The translations under genes and the position numbers were made by a program. From assembly GCF_019320115.1 (NCBI RefSeq), contig NC_089583.1, forward strand, positions 77,377,739 through 77,441,738: 64,000 nucleotides of DNA, read 5' to 3'. Shown one piece after another: positions 10,458 to 21,485 of this stretch. This DNA comes from Miscanthus floridulus (lineage: Eukaryota; Streptophyta; Magnoliopsida; Poales; Poaceae). The number at the start of each line of letters is the position of its first letter. Positions within the stretch are counted from its first letter, which is position 1. The notes beneath the pieces were generated by a model. The model worked only from the letters and a program-made list of their open reading frames with translations, did not search any database and had not been told where the DNA came from.

Positions 10458-12560
10458 TGTTGATATTTCTTAATGTCACTACTAAGTATGGGGTTTGAAT
10501 CCACCCTTAGCAATGGCGCCATAAATACCTTGTTGGTACTTCTTAGCAACATAACTAATGTGTAGCCATGCTATGAAGAAATAGCCTTGATAGTTCCTTA
10601 ACAATTTTAGATATTTATCCACAAGCACACGGAGTTATCATTGTAGCATTTCACCCGAAAGTATTCAGGGTATCATTATTTATATTTTCCCAAAGGAAGA
10701 CATTTGATTAAGAGTCTAGTACGGATATGAAGTTGAATAATAATGCTTGCAAGTACACCAATGCTTATAATAGGAGTAAGAATAGTAATTCCAAGATAGT
10801 GGACACACACTTGGCATTCCTCAAAGGATAAAATAGAAAAGAAAGGATAAAAGAATAATCCTAAGTCGAGCAGGCATTGGTCTAGTGTAGTCATACTAAG
10901 ATTAGTTGATAATCATACAAATTACATAATTAGTTTTAGGGCTAAGTGTGAAGCAGGTCAGGAGGCCACCGAGTACTGGTCTGCTAGCAACCTCATGTGA
11001 CAATTTAGACTCCTACACCCTAAACGAACATGGGGGATTATGAAGGATGGACATGGCTGTCACCACCTGCCATCTACCCCTCAACCGAGGAGAAGGACAA
11101 TGCATTCACCTGTCTTTCCATACCCAAGCACCACGCTTGCGTATACCAAAACTATCCAAATCCCCTCATGTCCCTGACCCTACGGATCGATAGGTAAAGA
11201 ACTTAGGCACACCTGATGGCACGATGAACCGCCACCTAAACTTAGCTCTAATTTCAATTATATAAGTTATATGATTGTTTAAGCATAAAGTTAAGTGTGC
11301 TACTCTCATGACACATAAACTCTACACTAGTTCATATATCAAGATCATAATACAATAACTATACTCTAGTTCATAAGTATGACTATAATAAAGTGAAGAC
11401 ATGACTTTGTAAGAACCCATATTGATATTCATACCAAGAATCTCTTGTTCCAAGGAGCCAAGCCCTCCAAAGTGGCTTTTCCTTGCTCTAATACAACTAA
11501 AAGGTAAAACTAAAGAGAGTAGAGAGTGAGGTGTTGCTCAATGTGGTGTGTGTTGAGAGAGGGGGTACCCCTCTATTTATATAGGAGCCTAGGTAGTGCT
11601 ATGAGCTATAGTTGGCATGAGGACCGGTTCCCACTGCCATAGCCTAGAAGCATGCCACCGCTTGTCGAGGGAGGGGCTGAGCAGCGCCAGTAAGGGGTCG
11701 GGCACCCCTTGACCGTGGCCTTTTGCCACCGCCTTCGCCTGGTAGGCCATGGGCTAGACCAGGATTGCTTCCCCATGGGGTTCCTTTGCACAAATCAGCG
11801 TCGGAAAGCGTCTTTCAGTGAATTATTCTATGTATTTGTGTTTGTGACCTGCAAAATAATGTTCTCCAAATATATGTGGAACTTGGTTAATAGTAAATGC
11901 AAATGTTTTTAAGATTGCTTATTTCTCCTCTTTTTATGTCTCAATTGGCGGTCGAAATTGATCGGTAATGACCGCCAACAAGATCCCCCAAGCTTAACCT
12001 TTGCTCATCCCAAGCAAATAGCTAAGTTATTGGTTGTTGATCAGTAGTTGCTACAATGACAAATATAATTCACAAGTCACATGCGTATAACAAAGTATTC
12101 TTCCTTAATTTAAATAAGTTTGGCATTCTATCCACCCTTTTAACTTCATCACTGTGGGGCTTATTGCTTTTCCAACTCTTAAGCGGTTGCAAGATAGAAT
12201 GGATTTAACAAAATTACCAATCATTCATTCTTTATCAACCATCTATCTGGAGGTTTTGAGTTTTGCAAAAATAAAATGTAAGTTCCTCAAATGATTCACT
12301 CGATCGCTCAAAGTGTATGATCCTCACTAAGGCATTTGATTGTTTTGCCTTCTTTTCATCCTATCACTAAAGGCTTTGAGTGGAGCTTTGGGTAGGAATG
12401 AATGAGAGCCATACTTGCATCACATGTATTGTTAAGTCAAAAAACCGGATCTAAGGAGATGCAAATCATACACTTTGATCAAGATGTGCAAGTGTGTGAA
12501 ATATTTTCCTAATCCTAATATTTTTGGTACCCTTTGATCATAACTTTCTCTCTTTTGATT
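10458..12560 (-). repeat. Athila-like 3' LTR region (copy A)
   Basis: Matches copy B across 10458-12560. An inner unit, 10531-11980, has ends TGTTGG and CCAACA and is flanked on one side by a PPT-like tract (11981-11996) and on the other by a PBS-like TGGCGCCATTGCTAAGGG (minus strand, 10503-10520). Homology to copy B nevertheless continues past both, to TGTTGATATT at 10458 and to about 12560. So the repeat that transposed appears larger than the classical LTR. See the finding on this composite structure. Confidence 0.7.
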
Positions 12561-13430
12561 ATTACCTTAGAAGTATGGTCTATCTCTCTTTTTTCAATAC
12601 TTTGGAACCTTCATGTGTTCCATTCTTTGTTTTCTTTTCTTTTGGTATTTTGAGAGCTTCATATGTCTCTTTTTTTAAGTATAGCCCCATACTCTTTTTG
12701 GTATATGAAAACTTTGGAGAGATGGACTCATGACAAATGAATGGAGTTTTTATTTTAGGTGGACAGAAAACATATTTTGCGTAACTCTCAGTGTAAGAGT
12801 CAACATTTATTTGTGGGTGTACGTGAATCTTGATCATGGGTGCATGACTAGAATCTCTACAAGGGTCACAACAATTTGACAAAACTCAATGTGAATATAA
12901 GTAGTACATGACTAAGTATTTGAATTTGAATAATGTCATATGGCCATGGTAGAAATTCATAATAATTAAGGAATTTTTTATTTTAGCATTTTTAAAAGAA
13001 AACTCTGGATGTCAAGTTTATCTTAGAACAAGGTCATAGCATATTCTATTTACCATATCATAACTTATAACAACTTAGAAAAGGATCATGCTTTTGCAAC
13101 CCACAAGTTTTAAGCTTTTAGGATGAGACATTTTTAGCCAACAAACTTAAATCTTGGGAAATACTAAGTTACAACCTAGGCACAGATGAATTATAGACAG
13201 AGCAACTATTCATCATTTCAACAAAGGAGAAACTAAACATTCTTAAGTCACATATAAGAGTGGAATAAATATTTTTGTTGTTTTTATCATATTTAGTTTT
13301 TTTGGATTCTATATTTTTTTGATTTTTTAAATGCTAATAAATGCAGAAATTAAATAATGTGAAAATTTAAAATACAAAAAATAAAGATACTACTTACCTC
13401 TGCGGGGGTCCTCCCCCAAGCTAGCTCGAA
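11981..13430 (-). other. Athila-like 3' non-coding region with two PPT-like tracts
   Basis: Minus-strand AAGCTTGGGGGATCT at 11983-11997 sits directly before the inner LTR end. A second purine tract, AGCTTGGGGGAGGACCCCC, lies near 13405-13425, a position where Athila-type elements of cereals often carry such a sequence. Between them the DNA is AT-rich and non-coding. 13430-14050 likewise shows no recognisable pol. Confidence 0.5.
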
Positions 13431-14051
13431 GCCCATGGTCCTTCAGCTGCTTTTATTACATTGTAGAGGCAAAAACTCAAGGATTTTTATTATAGCTATT
13501 TATTATTCATACTATATTATTTTGGGTTCAGCAAAAGGTTTTGGCCTTGTCTCAGTTCATGACTTACCCTTATGGATTTGATTGTTTCCCTACAGGGGTT
13601 AGTCTAAATACCCAACCAAAATCTACACTCAGTAGTTTTGATTCAATGATCAAACTAGGCTTCAAGTTTTGTCTGACAAGGTAGGCTAATTAACCTAAGC
13701 ACCATGCTTAATTTAAAAAGTCTATAAAAGTATGATTGATCACAAACCATATTTCAAACCAAAACATACTTTATATAGAACATGGTAGGATAAAAAAGTT
13801 TTATTCAAGTGAAGATATATGAAAGGTGAACTAATTGTTTTTATTTTAGCATAATTTAAAGTATAGTCTATAGTTTCATTATATAGAGACTTTAAGCAAA
13901 TTATAATTGTAAAGAATAACTACCGATTTATCTTCGGCAAGGTCTCACCTTTTAAAATCCGTTGGGCAGGACTCTTCTCCTTTCACTTTTTGCTTCACGA
14001 TGTTTCGTCCGTGCCCAGAGAAGTGGGTGTGGATGCTGATCCTATTATCTG

Positions 14052-14442
14052 TCATACCTGTTTGACCTTTGTACATGATTGTTTCTTGGGATGTTTGTTT
14101 TTAGTATATTTATGCATGTTAAACCCATTAAATGGGCATCTCATTGTTTGCCCTTGACTATGAAAGCTAACATGCACTAATCCCACGTGTAAAACTGCAT
14201 TTGTAGTGTTAAGAAATGGTCTCCCTAGGACAAGGGGAACTTCCCTATTGTGGCCCATGTCTAGAACAACGAAGTCTGTGGGGATTCATGTGTCTCGAAT
14301 TTTCACCAAAATATCCTTGGCTAATCCCTTAGGTTTTCGTGAAGATTGATCTGCCATCTATAGTTGGAAATGTGCAATGGACAAAGGTCCACCCAATATT
14401 TTATCATATACTACCTTGTACATGACGTTGAAGCTTGCTCCA
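14052..14442 (-). pseudogene. Athila-like aspartic protease, C-terminal part
   Basis: Minus-strand frame continuing the gag-protease frame broken at 17647. It has the AS of the DLGAS-type active site at the insertion junction, then DFVVLDMG and VPLVLGRPFLNT, the flap and hydrophobic-Gly-Arg-Pro block typical of the Athila protease. Stops occur near 14345 and 14288. After it the frame fades out without an RT. The enzyme would cut the gag-pol precursor. The N-terminal half of the active-site motif is at 17644-17652, on the other side of the solo LTR. Confidence 0.7.
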
Positions 14443-17400
14443 TGTAACACCCAAAAATTTTAACTGCAAATTAGTAATTAAATATGAGCATTTATCTGAT
14501 TTTCTATGCATTTTAACCTAGGCCAAATAATAAATTTTGGTTAATTAAAATTAACTATAAGGTTTAAAAACATGTTTGTTGCATTCATGCCGAAGCATAC
14601 TGTTTTTGGTTGAGTTTAGGGCTAGGTTGTTTGAGGTGGAATTCAAATTTTATTTGAATTTTGGCTTGGATTTGAAAACTAGAAATAGGAAAGGATTTTC
14701 TTTTTAAAATTTTCTTCTTTCCAGCCCAACCCTAGGCTGGCCCAGCCCCTTCCCATGCCTGGCCTGTTGGCGGCCTAGCCCGCGCTTCCCCTCCCTTTCT
14801 TTTTCCTCCCGCACGCAGCCCGCTCCGTGCTGGCCTGCTCTGGCGCCTACGCATGCGCACGCCTACAGCTTGGCACCGTGGCCCAGCTCGGTGTCGTGGC
14901 CTTGCTTCAGCCTTCCCCATGTCCAAGCCATGCACGCGTGCTCATCTCTCTTCCCCACACTGCACACAGGACCCGCCCGTCAGACATGTCTCCCTCCTTT
15001 CCTTCCCCGCCTCGCCGGTGATGGTGTGCTTGCCATCGGAGGCAGCCACTCCTATCGGGCCACCGGGCTAGGAATGGAAGGAATCCAAATCCACCCTCAT
15101 CGTGCTTGCTTCCTTCTACCGCAGTGCCCCGCTCGCCTACAAAACCCTGAGCCGAGCCCCTTCCTCTCTCCTTTTCCTGTCCGCATTCGAGCTCTCACTG
15201 CCACCCTACAATCCACCATTCTAATGCCCAATCAACGTCACCGACGCGCCCGTGAGCTCCGCCGAGACTCACCGCAGCCATAGGTGCCCTCACCTCTTGG
15301 TTTTGGTATTGAAATGCTTGGATTTCACTCGCCCGTGCTCTTGTTCTCTCTCTAGTTCACCGCCACCATCGACCCAGTCCCTTAGAGCTCTCCTAGATGC
15401 CGCGACCACCTCCCTCAGACTCGTGGTGAGCTGCTCCATCTTCCCATGCCCCCATTTCTTTGAATAACGCCCTAGAGTGTCGTATCGGTGAGCTCTAGTC
15501 GCACTGGCCATGGTGCCATCATAGGACTATCTCCTCGACGTGCTCCCCATCCCTGTTTCGGTACCCTAGCGAGTTCGCGAGAGCCTGTACTTCATTTTTG
15601 TGCATTCGGTTTGATCTAGGGTGGTCTAGAACATCGTATCGGTGTTCGCCGTGGTGCTCCCCTCGCCTCTGACCATGGTAGGCTCGCTGGAGACACATTG
15701 CAGGCGACAAAGGTTGTCCCATTCACTCCTTGTCATCGGATTCATGTGAATGGCCGAGATTAAAACATACCCTTTCGGGGGGTCATAGCGGTTCACCGTG
15801 GACCCATGGACACGGTCCACAGCATCGTGTCAGTGCGCGCCCACACACATGTGGTGCACCACCCCACCTAGAGTGGGCCACGTGGCCATCCAGTCAGCAG
15901 CCACGCGGTCAACCCATAGTCAGCCGATTTCTTTTGCATTTTGGCCCCTCGGTTTTTAGTGAATCAACCCACGGTCCAATACAGTTCAAAAGAGTTACTT
16001 TTTAGTTCTATTTTTGTTCATTTTAGTCCCTGTAGTTTTAGAAAATAGTGCATGCCGTCCATAATACGTTTAAATTCAGTTTTTATTAGTTTAAATTCAA
16101 ATTTAAGTTTACTTTATTTATAGAAATGCAATTGGAACCTTATTTCATGCATAACTTTTGCGTTTTAGGTCCGATTTGAGTGATTCTTTCGCTCACATGT
16201 TCGTAGTAGTATGTAGAATAGTTTTATAAGCTTTTTAGTCTATGTTTCTACTATTTGGTATACTATTCTAATAGAAGTCTATTTGTATGCATGTAATGAT
16301 TGGATTGGATACTTGATTGGTGAATTGGAACACGTTTAGTGGGTGATCAATTCGATGTGACTGAGGATTAGCAGGGTGACCAGCAGTATCAAGAGGATAT
16401 CTTTGAGGAAGGCAAGTGTAGCAAAGGCCCCTTGTACCTATGAACTTTACAATTCATATTCATGCATGTGTCTAAATTTGAATTACCTTTAAGGACTTTA
16501 CCTAGATTACTATTTGTACCTCATATCCTTGATACCTATGGTTTGGGATGCATTTTGGATAGATGCTACAACACTCAACATATAATAATTGTTAAACATG
16601 ACTAAAGGTATTATGCAATGTGATAAAATGGAGCTTTTTAGCAACAATTAGGGGGCTAGAGTATGGGGTTGAGTACTCTAGTGCCTCTCCATAAGGACTT
16701 AATCCTAAAGCGGCCACCTAGGAGGTTTCGTATAACCCCGAGTGTCATATGGCTCTGACTTTAACCTATTAACTAGATTGTACTAGCTCTTCTGTAGCTT
16801 TCGGTAAGGGCAAGAGGGGGCACTAGTTGGTTTGCTTCTTTTCCGGCTAGGGTGTGTACCGTGCCACGACCACGCATGCCACTCCTAGCGGAGGGCCACA
16901 TACGTCTAGACAGCTAAAACCTTAGCAGCTACGACTTGTTAGTGCAACTAGCAAAGGGTTACATAGTGAAACCCTACCACACTTCCTAGGTAGAGGTGTT
17001 GTGGGCTTTGCAAACCCCAACATTGGGAATCATGGGTCGGTGGGTAAAGATGTACAATTTCTACAGAAATATTTAACCTGTTATAATAGCCGTGCTCACG
17101 GATACGAGCAATCTGGATCCTTCATGATTAGTGGTTACTATGGACGGTTGGGAATTGACATAAATCTTGATTATTCATTATTATCACTTGGGATTGGGTT
17201 TTTTTCACTAAAGTAGTGATTCAGGATGCTAAAACTTGAACAACTAAAATTGTGAACCATAGTCAAACCGTGTCTAGCCTTTGAGCCTCATAGATCCCTT
17301 TGATATACTTACTAAGCATGGTGAGCTTACACTTGCTTTACATTCAATGAAAATTCTAGATGGGAAATAGATGACACATATGAAGAGTTTCTAGAGGATG

Positions 17401-17641
17401 TCCAGGACTACTAGATTGATGTTCACTAGTTGGAGTCCCTATGGCAGTTTGGGCTAGTTTTCCACTTTATGTAATAATGTTGCCAATGAGCAAAACTATG
17501 TGATGACATTATGATGAGATATGCGTTGTAATAAAGTACTTTACTTTGATATTATTACAATGTGATGGTATATGTGTGTTTGGACATCCTGGGTGCACAT
17601 ATATGAGTACTTTATTTTGCTAAGCAAAATTGGGTGCGACA
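14443..17641 (+). repeat. Solo LTR (3199 bp) of a long-LTR gypsy element, with perfect 5-bp TSD
   Basis: Begins TGTAACACCCAAAAA and ends TGGGTGCGACA. CTCCA occurs on both sides (14438-14442 and 17642-17646), a perfect target-site duplication. No internal sequence is present, so the two LTRs of the original element recombined. The layout is AT-rich start, GC-rich middle (about 14740-15560) and AT-rich rest, like the Tekay LTRs, and the TGTAACACC start is shared. The orientation given assumes the TGTAACACC end is the 5' end. Open frames in the GC-rich part are not credible genes. Confidence 0.9.
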
Positions 17642-17646
17642 CTCCA

Positions 17647-18749
17647 AGGTCATAGAAGGCGTTATGGAAGACATGCGGGCCAATTGAGCATGTAATTGTC
17701 AAGTGGCCAAGATCTTCTTTCTTGGCAATGAATAGTAGATCTGGTTGGTGAAACCCGTTGTTGATGAAGGCAGCTTCTTCGTGGGTTTTGGGGCAATCAT
17801 TCCTGGAATGACCAACGTTCCCACAAACTTCACACGTCATGTGTGAGTCCATGGCCTAGACGGTGCTCACCATGATGTCTTTTTCTTAGGCCCATTCCTC
17901 TAGTTTTTTCATTAATAAATCTATTTTTGCGGAAAGCATGTCCGTCTCCTTCATGGTATGCATTCCTTTTTGTGTTTTCCTTTCCTGCCCCCAACTTTGA
18001 TTTGCCACCATTTTATTGATGAGAGCCGTGGCTCCATCAGTGGTGAGGGAAAGAAAAGCGCCTCTAGCAGCAGTGTTGATGTGCCCCCTAGACATGATTG
18101 TTAATCCATCATAAAAATATTGAAGCACTAACCAAATTTCAATCCCATGGTGCAGGCATGCTTGGATGTAGTCCTGCAGCCTTTTCCATGCCTTGAGAAT
18201 AGATTCCATGGCAATCTGCTGGAAGTTGGAGATTCATCCCCTCAGGGCATTGGTTTTGCCCATAGGGAAGAATTTGGCGAGGAACATTGTGGAACACTTG
18301 TTCCACATCTTGACAGCTTCCTTCAAATTATAGAACCATTGTTTCGCCTTTCCTAAAAGGGAAAAGGGAAACAAGCGGAGCCTGATGCTTGTGGGCTCAA
18401 CGTCCTTGACAATTGTGTCATAGAGCTCGAGGAAGTATTGGAGATACGCGTTTGTGTCCTCGCTAGGCAAACCATGGAATTGGTTTGCCTGCACCATCGT
18501 GATGAGGCTGGCATAGAGCTCAAAGTTCCCCTCCCCAATATTGACAGCGGGCCCAACGGGCATGTTGGCAACAATGGGGGTGGAGTAGTCGCGGAGTGTC
18601 TTGGCCATGCTTGGAGTAGCGGATGGTGTGGGGTTGACTGGTTCAACTGTCGGAGGAGTTGCAAAAGAAGAATTGGCATGAGACCATTTCTTTCTTAGGA
18701 GTGCCTTCAGATTTTCAATGTAGTTGTTCAGCAGGTTGTAATCGGTCAT
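17647..18749 (-). pseudogene. Athila-like gag with zinc knuckle, running into protease
   Basis: Capsid-nucleocapsid precursor. From the start at 18749: a Pro/Thr-rich leader, then the capsid core (FELYASLITMVQANQFHG, LRLFPFSLLGKAKQWFY, LAKFFPMGK), a second capsid block (AWKRLQDYIQACLHHGIEIW, FYDGL), then a CCHC knuckle CEVCGNVGHSRNDC at about 17793-17834. It ends in the first half of the protease active site (DLG, 17644-17652). Stops occur near 18233, 17886 and 17856. The gag scrap at 46586-46907 is a related plus-strand copy. Confidence 0.85.
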
Positions 18750-18872
18750 ACACTATCCCTATTTTCACCCATAACAAGAGAAAACAAGTGAAGTTAGCCT
18801 GCATAAACAATGGCTACCTTACATGCATATTATCATGAACATGACCTACTAGATTATTTAATCAATATGCCT

Positions 18873-18890
18873 TCCCCAACAATGGCGCCA
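18873..18890 (-). other. Primer-binding site of the Athila-like element
   Basis: Minus strand TGGCGCCATTGTTGGGGA, close to the 3' end complement of plant tRNA-Asp that Athila-type elements use (from general knowledge). It lies eight bases from the LTR end at 18899. A second, mutated copy (TGGCACCACTGCTGAGGA) lies 73 bp away at 18945-18962, inside the LTR repeat. Confidence 0.7.
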
Positions 18891-20029
18891 GAAATGCTTG
18901 TTGGTATTTCATAACATCAATACTAAGTACGGGGTTTGAATCCATCCTCAGCAGTGGCACCAGAAATACCTTGTTGGTACTTCTTAGCAACATAACTAAT
19001 GTGTAGCCATGCTACTAAGAAATAGTCTTGATAGTTCCTTAACAATTTTAGATATTTATCTGCAAGCGCACAGAGCTATCATTGTAGCATTTCACCAGAA
19101 AGTATTCAGGGTATCATTATTTATATTTTCCCAAAGGAAGGCATTTGATTAAGAGTCTAGTATAGATATGAAGTTCAATAATAATGCTTGCAAGTACACC
19201 AATGCTTATAATAGGGGTAAGAAGAGTAGTTCCAAGATAGTGGACACACACTTGGCATTCCTCAAAGGATAAAATAGAAAAGAAAGGATAAAAGAATAAT
19301 CCTAAGTTGAGCAGGCATTGGTCTAGTGTAGTCATACTAAGATTAGTTGATAATCATACAAATTACATAATTAGTTTTAGGGCTAAGTGTGAAGTAGGTC
19401 AGGAGGCCACCGAGTACTAGTCCGCCAGCAACCTCATGTGACAATTTAGACTCCTACACCCTAAACGAACATGAGGGATTACGAAGGATGGACAGGGCTA
19501 TCATCACCTGCCGTCTACCCCTCAACTAAAGAGAAGGACAATACATTCACCTATCTCTCCATACCCAAGCACCACACTTGCGCATACAGAAACTATCCAA
19601 ATTCCCTCATGTCCCTGACCCTATGGATCGACAGGTAAAGAACTTAGGCACAACTGATGACATGATGAACCACCACCTAAACTAGGCTGTAATTCTGATT
19701 ATATAAGCTATATGATTGTTTAAGCATAAAGTTAAGTGTGCTACTCTCATGACACATACTCTCTGCACTTGTTCATATATCAAGATCATAATGCAATAAC
19801 TATACTCTAGTTCATATGTATGACTATAATAAAGTGAAGACATGACTTTGTAAGAACCCATATTGATAATCATGCCAAGAATCTCTTCTTCCAAGGAGCC
19901 AAGCCCTCCAAAGTGGCTTTTCCTTGCTCTAATACAACTAAAAGGTAAAACTAAAGAGAGTAGAGAGTGAGGTGTTGCTCAATGTAGTGTGTTAGGGACC
20001 AATACTAGTGTACCCGAAGAGGAGGAGCT

Positions 20030-20640
20030 CCACCTCACCTAGCCCTCGAACACGACTATAGCTCCAACCGACCCCGGATGCATGGGCTCCGCCTCGCCCG
20101 ACCCTTGGGTTTGTGCTCCGCCTTGCCTGGCCTATGGAAGAGGGCTTCACCTCACCTGACCCTAAGGCTACGGGATCCACCTCACCCAACCCTTGGGGTT
20201 GTGCTTCACCTCGCCCGACCCTTGGGTTTGTGCTTTGCCTCGCTTGACCTCTAGGGCATGGCTCTGCCTTGCCTGGCCTCTAGGGGAGGGCTCAACCTCA
20301 CTCAGCCTCTAGGGGAGGGCTCTGCCTCGCCCAACCCTAAGGTCGTGGGCTCCGTGTCGCCCGACCCTTGGGTTTGCACTCCACTTTGCTCGACCTCTAG
20401 GGGAGGGCTTTGCCTTGCCCGACCCCAAGGACATAGGCTCCGCCTCGCCCAACCCTTGGGTTTGTGCTCCACCTCGCCTAGCCTCTGGGAGAGGGCTCCA
20501 CCTCCCCTAACCCCAAGGCCACGAGCTCCGCCTCGCCCGACCCCAAGGCCGCTGGCTCTACCTCGCCCGACCCCAAGGCTGTGGGCTCTGCCTCACCCGA
20601 CCCTGAGGCCGTGGACTCTGCCTCACCCGACTAAGACCCA
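20030..20640 (+). repeat. LTR minisatellite, ~29-30-bp units
   Basis: About 20 variants of a unit with the core CTCCGCCTCGCCCGACC, joined to three alternating heads: CCTTGGGTTTGTG, TCTAGGGGAGGG and CCAAGGCCGTGGG. Because the unit is near 30 bp, long open frames appear on both strands; these are not genes. The counterpart in the 3' LTR (26455-26920) has fewer units. Confidence 0.85.
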
Positions 20641-21060
20641 TACAGCCACCAACCACTCCAGGTCCGAGTATATGGGCCTGGGTCAAAGCTCTAACATTAG
20701 GGAGGCAATCAGCTTGCCCCAATGTAACCCACGACCACGATAGGCCATACCCAAGGACTCACATCAGGAATAGCATTGGGCGTACCAGTGTTGTTCTGTC
20801 TAACCCCCATATGAACACTGACAGGGACGTCAGTTCACCACGACATCCACCAGGACTGAGTGGAGCACCATGACCAGCCAACGACGCCTACGCATGGTGC
20901 TAGTGATGGATAGGGCCATGACATGGAGCCATCCCTGTCGACATCTATACGGTCGGTGGGACCCACATGAAGGATAAGAAGGACCCAGCAGTCCAGAAGG
21001 CCACTCTCTCCCTCTCGTTTCTTCTCTTTTTCTCTGCTGTAACCTGTGCTTTCCCTTGGT

Positions 21061-21069
21061 CTATAAAAG
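21061..21069 (+). promoter_or_regulatory. LTR TATA box
   Basis: CTATAAAAG, followed by GGAAAG. The same sequence is conserved in the 3' LTR at 27341-27349 despite divergence around it. Confidence 0.65.
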
Positions 21070-21431
21070 GGAAAGTAGGATGCCCTAGGACTGGCATCGG
21101 ATCAATCTAGGCTAGACCCGATTGAATCATCACGAACCCATCGAACCTTGAACCAACCATAACACAACACAAGCACATGGATGAGCGGCAACTGAGCTCT
21201 TGACACCCGTTCACTCTTTCCACTAGAGACTTGGGACCTATCCCTCTCTCACCCATTTGTAACCCCTACTACAAACTTTTGGTGCTAGTAACATGAGTAG
21301 TAGTGACAAACTAGATGTAGGGACATTTTGCCCAAACCATTATAAACCTCGTGTCCTCTAAGAACACCATCTGAGTCAGACGCGCAATATTAGAAATTTA
21401 CTTGTCGGTGGTGATTCAAATCACCGATAGT

Positions 21432-21449
21432 TGGCGCACCAGGTAGGGG
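21432..21449 (+). other. Primer-binding site
   Basis: TGGCGCACCAGGTAGGGG, two bases after the 5' LTR. The Tat/Retand element has the same site with one difference at 32377-32394. I do not assign the tRNA. Confidence 0.7.
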
Positions 21450-21485
21450 ACTTTTGCACATCTCGACATCCACACTAGGGCTAGG

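Larger units (their letters stand above)
19990..21429 (+). repeat. 5' LTR of the non-autonomous gypsy element
   Basis: TGTTAGGGACC start, end ...CACCGATA directly before the PBS. It carries a ~30-bp minisatellite (20030-20640) and a TATA box at 21061. It is 148 bp longer than the 3' LTR, mostly through repeat number. Confidence 0.85.

Noticed and set aside
14732..15820. Several 60-140-codon frames in the GC-rich middle of the solo LTR
   Set aside because: Composition-driven frames on both strands; no family resemblance and no counterpart frame in the related LTRs.
20258..20743. 161-codon open frame
   Set aside because: It runs through the LTR minisatellite; the unit length is close to a multiple of three, which keeps frames open on both strands.
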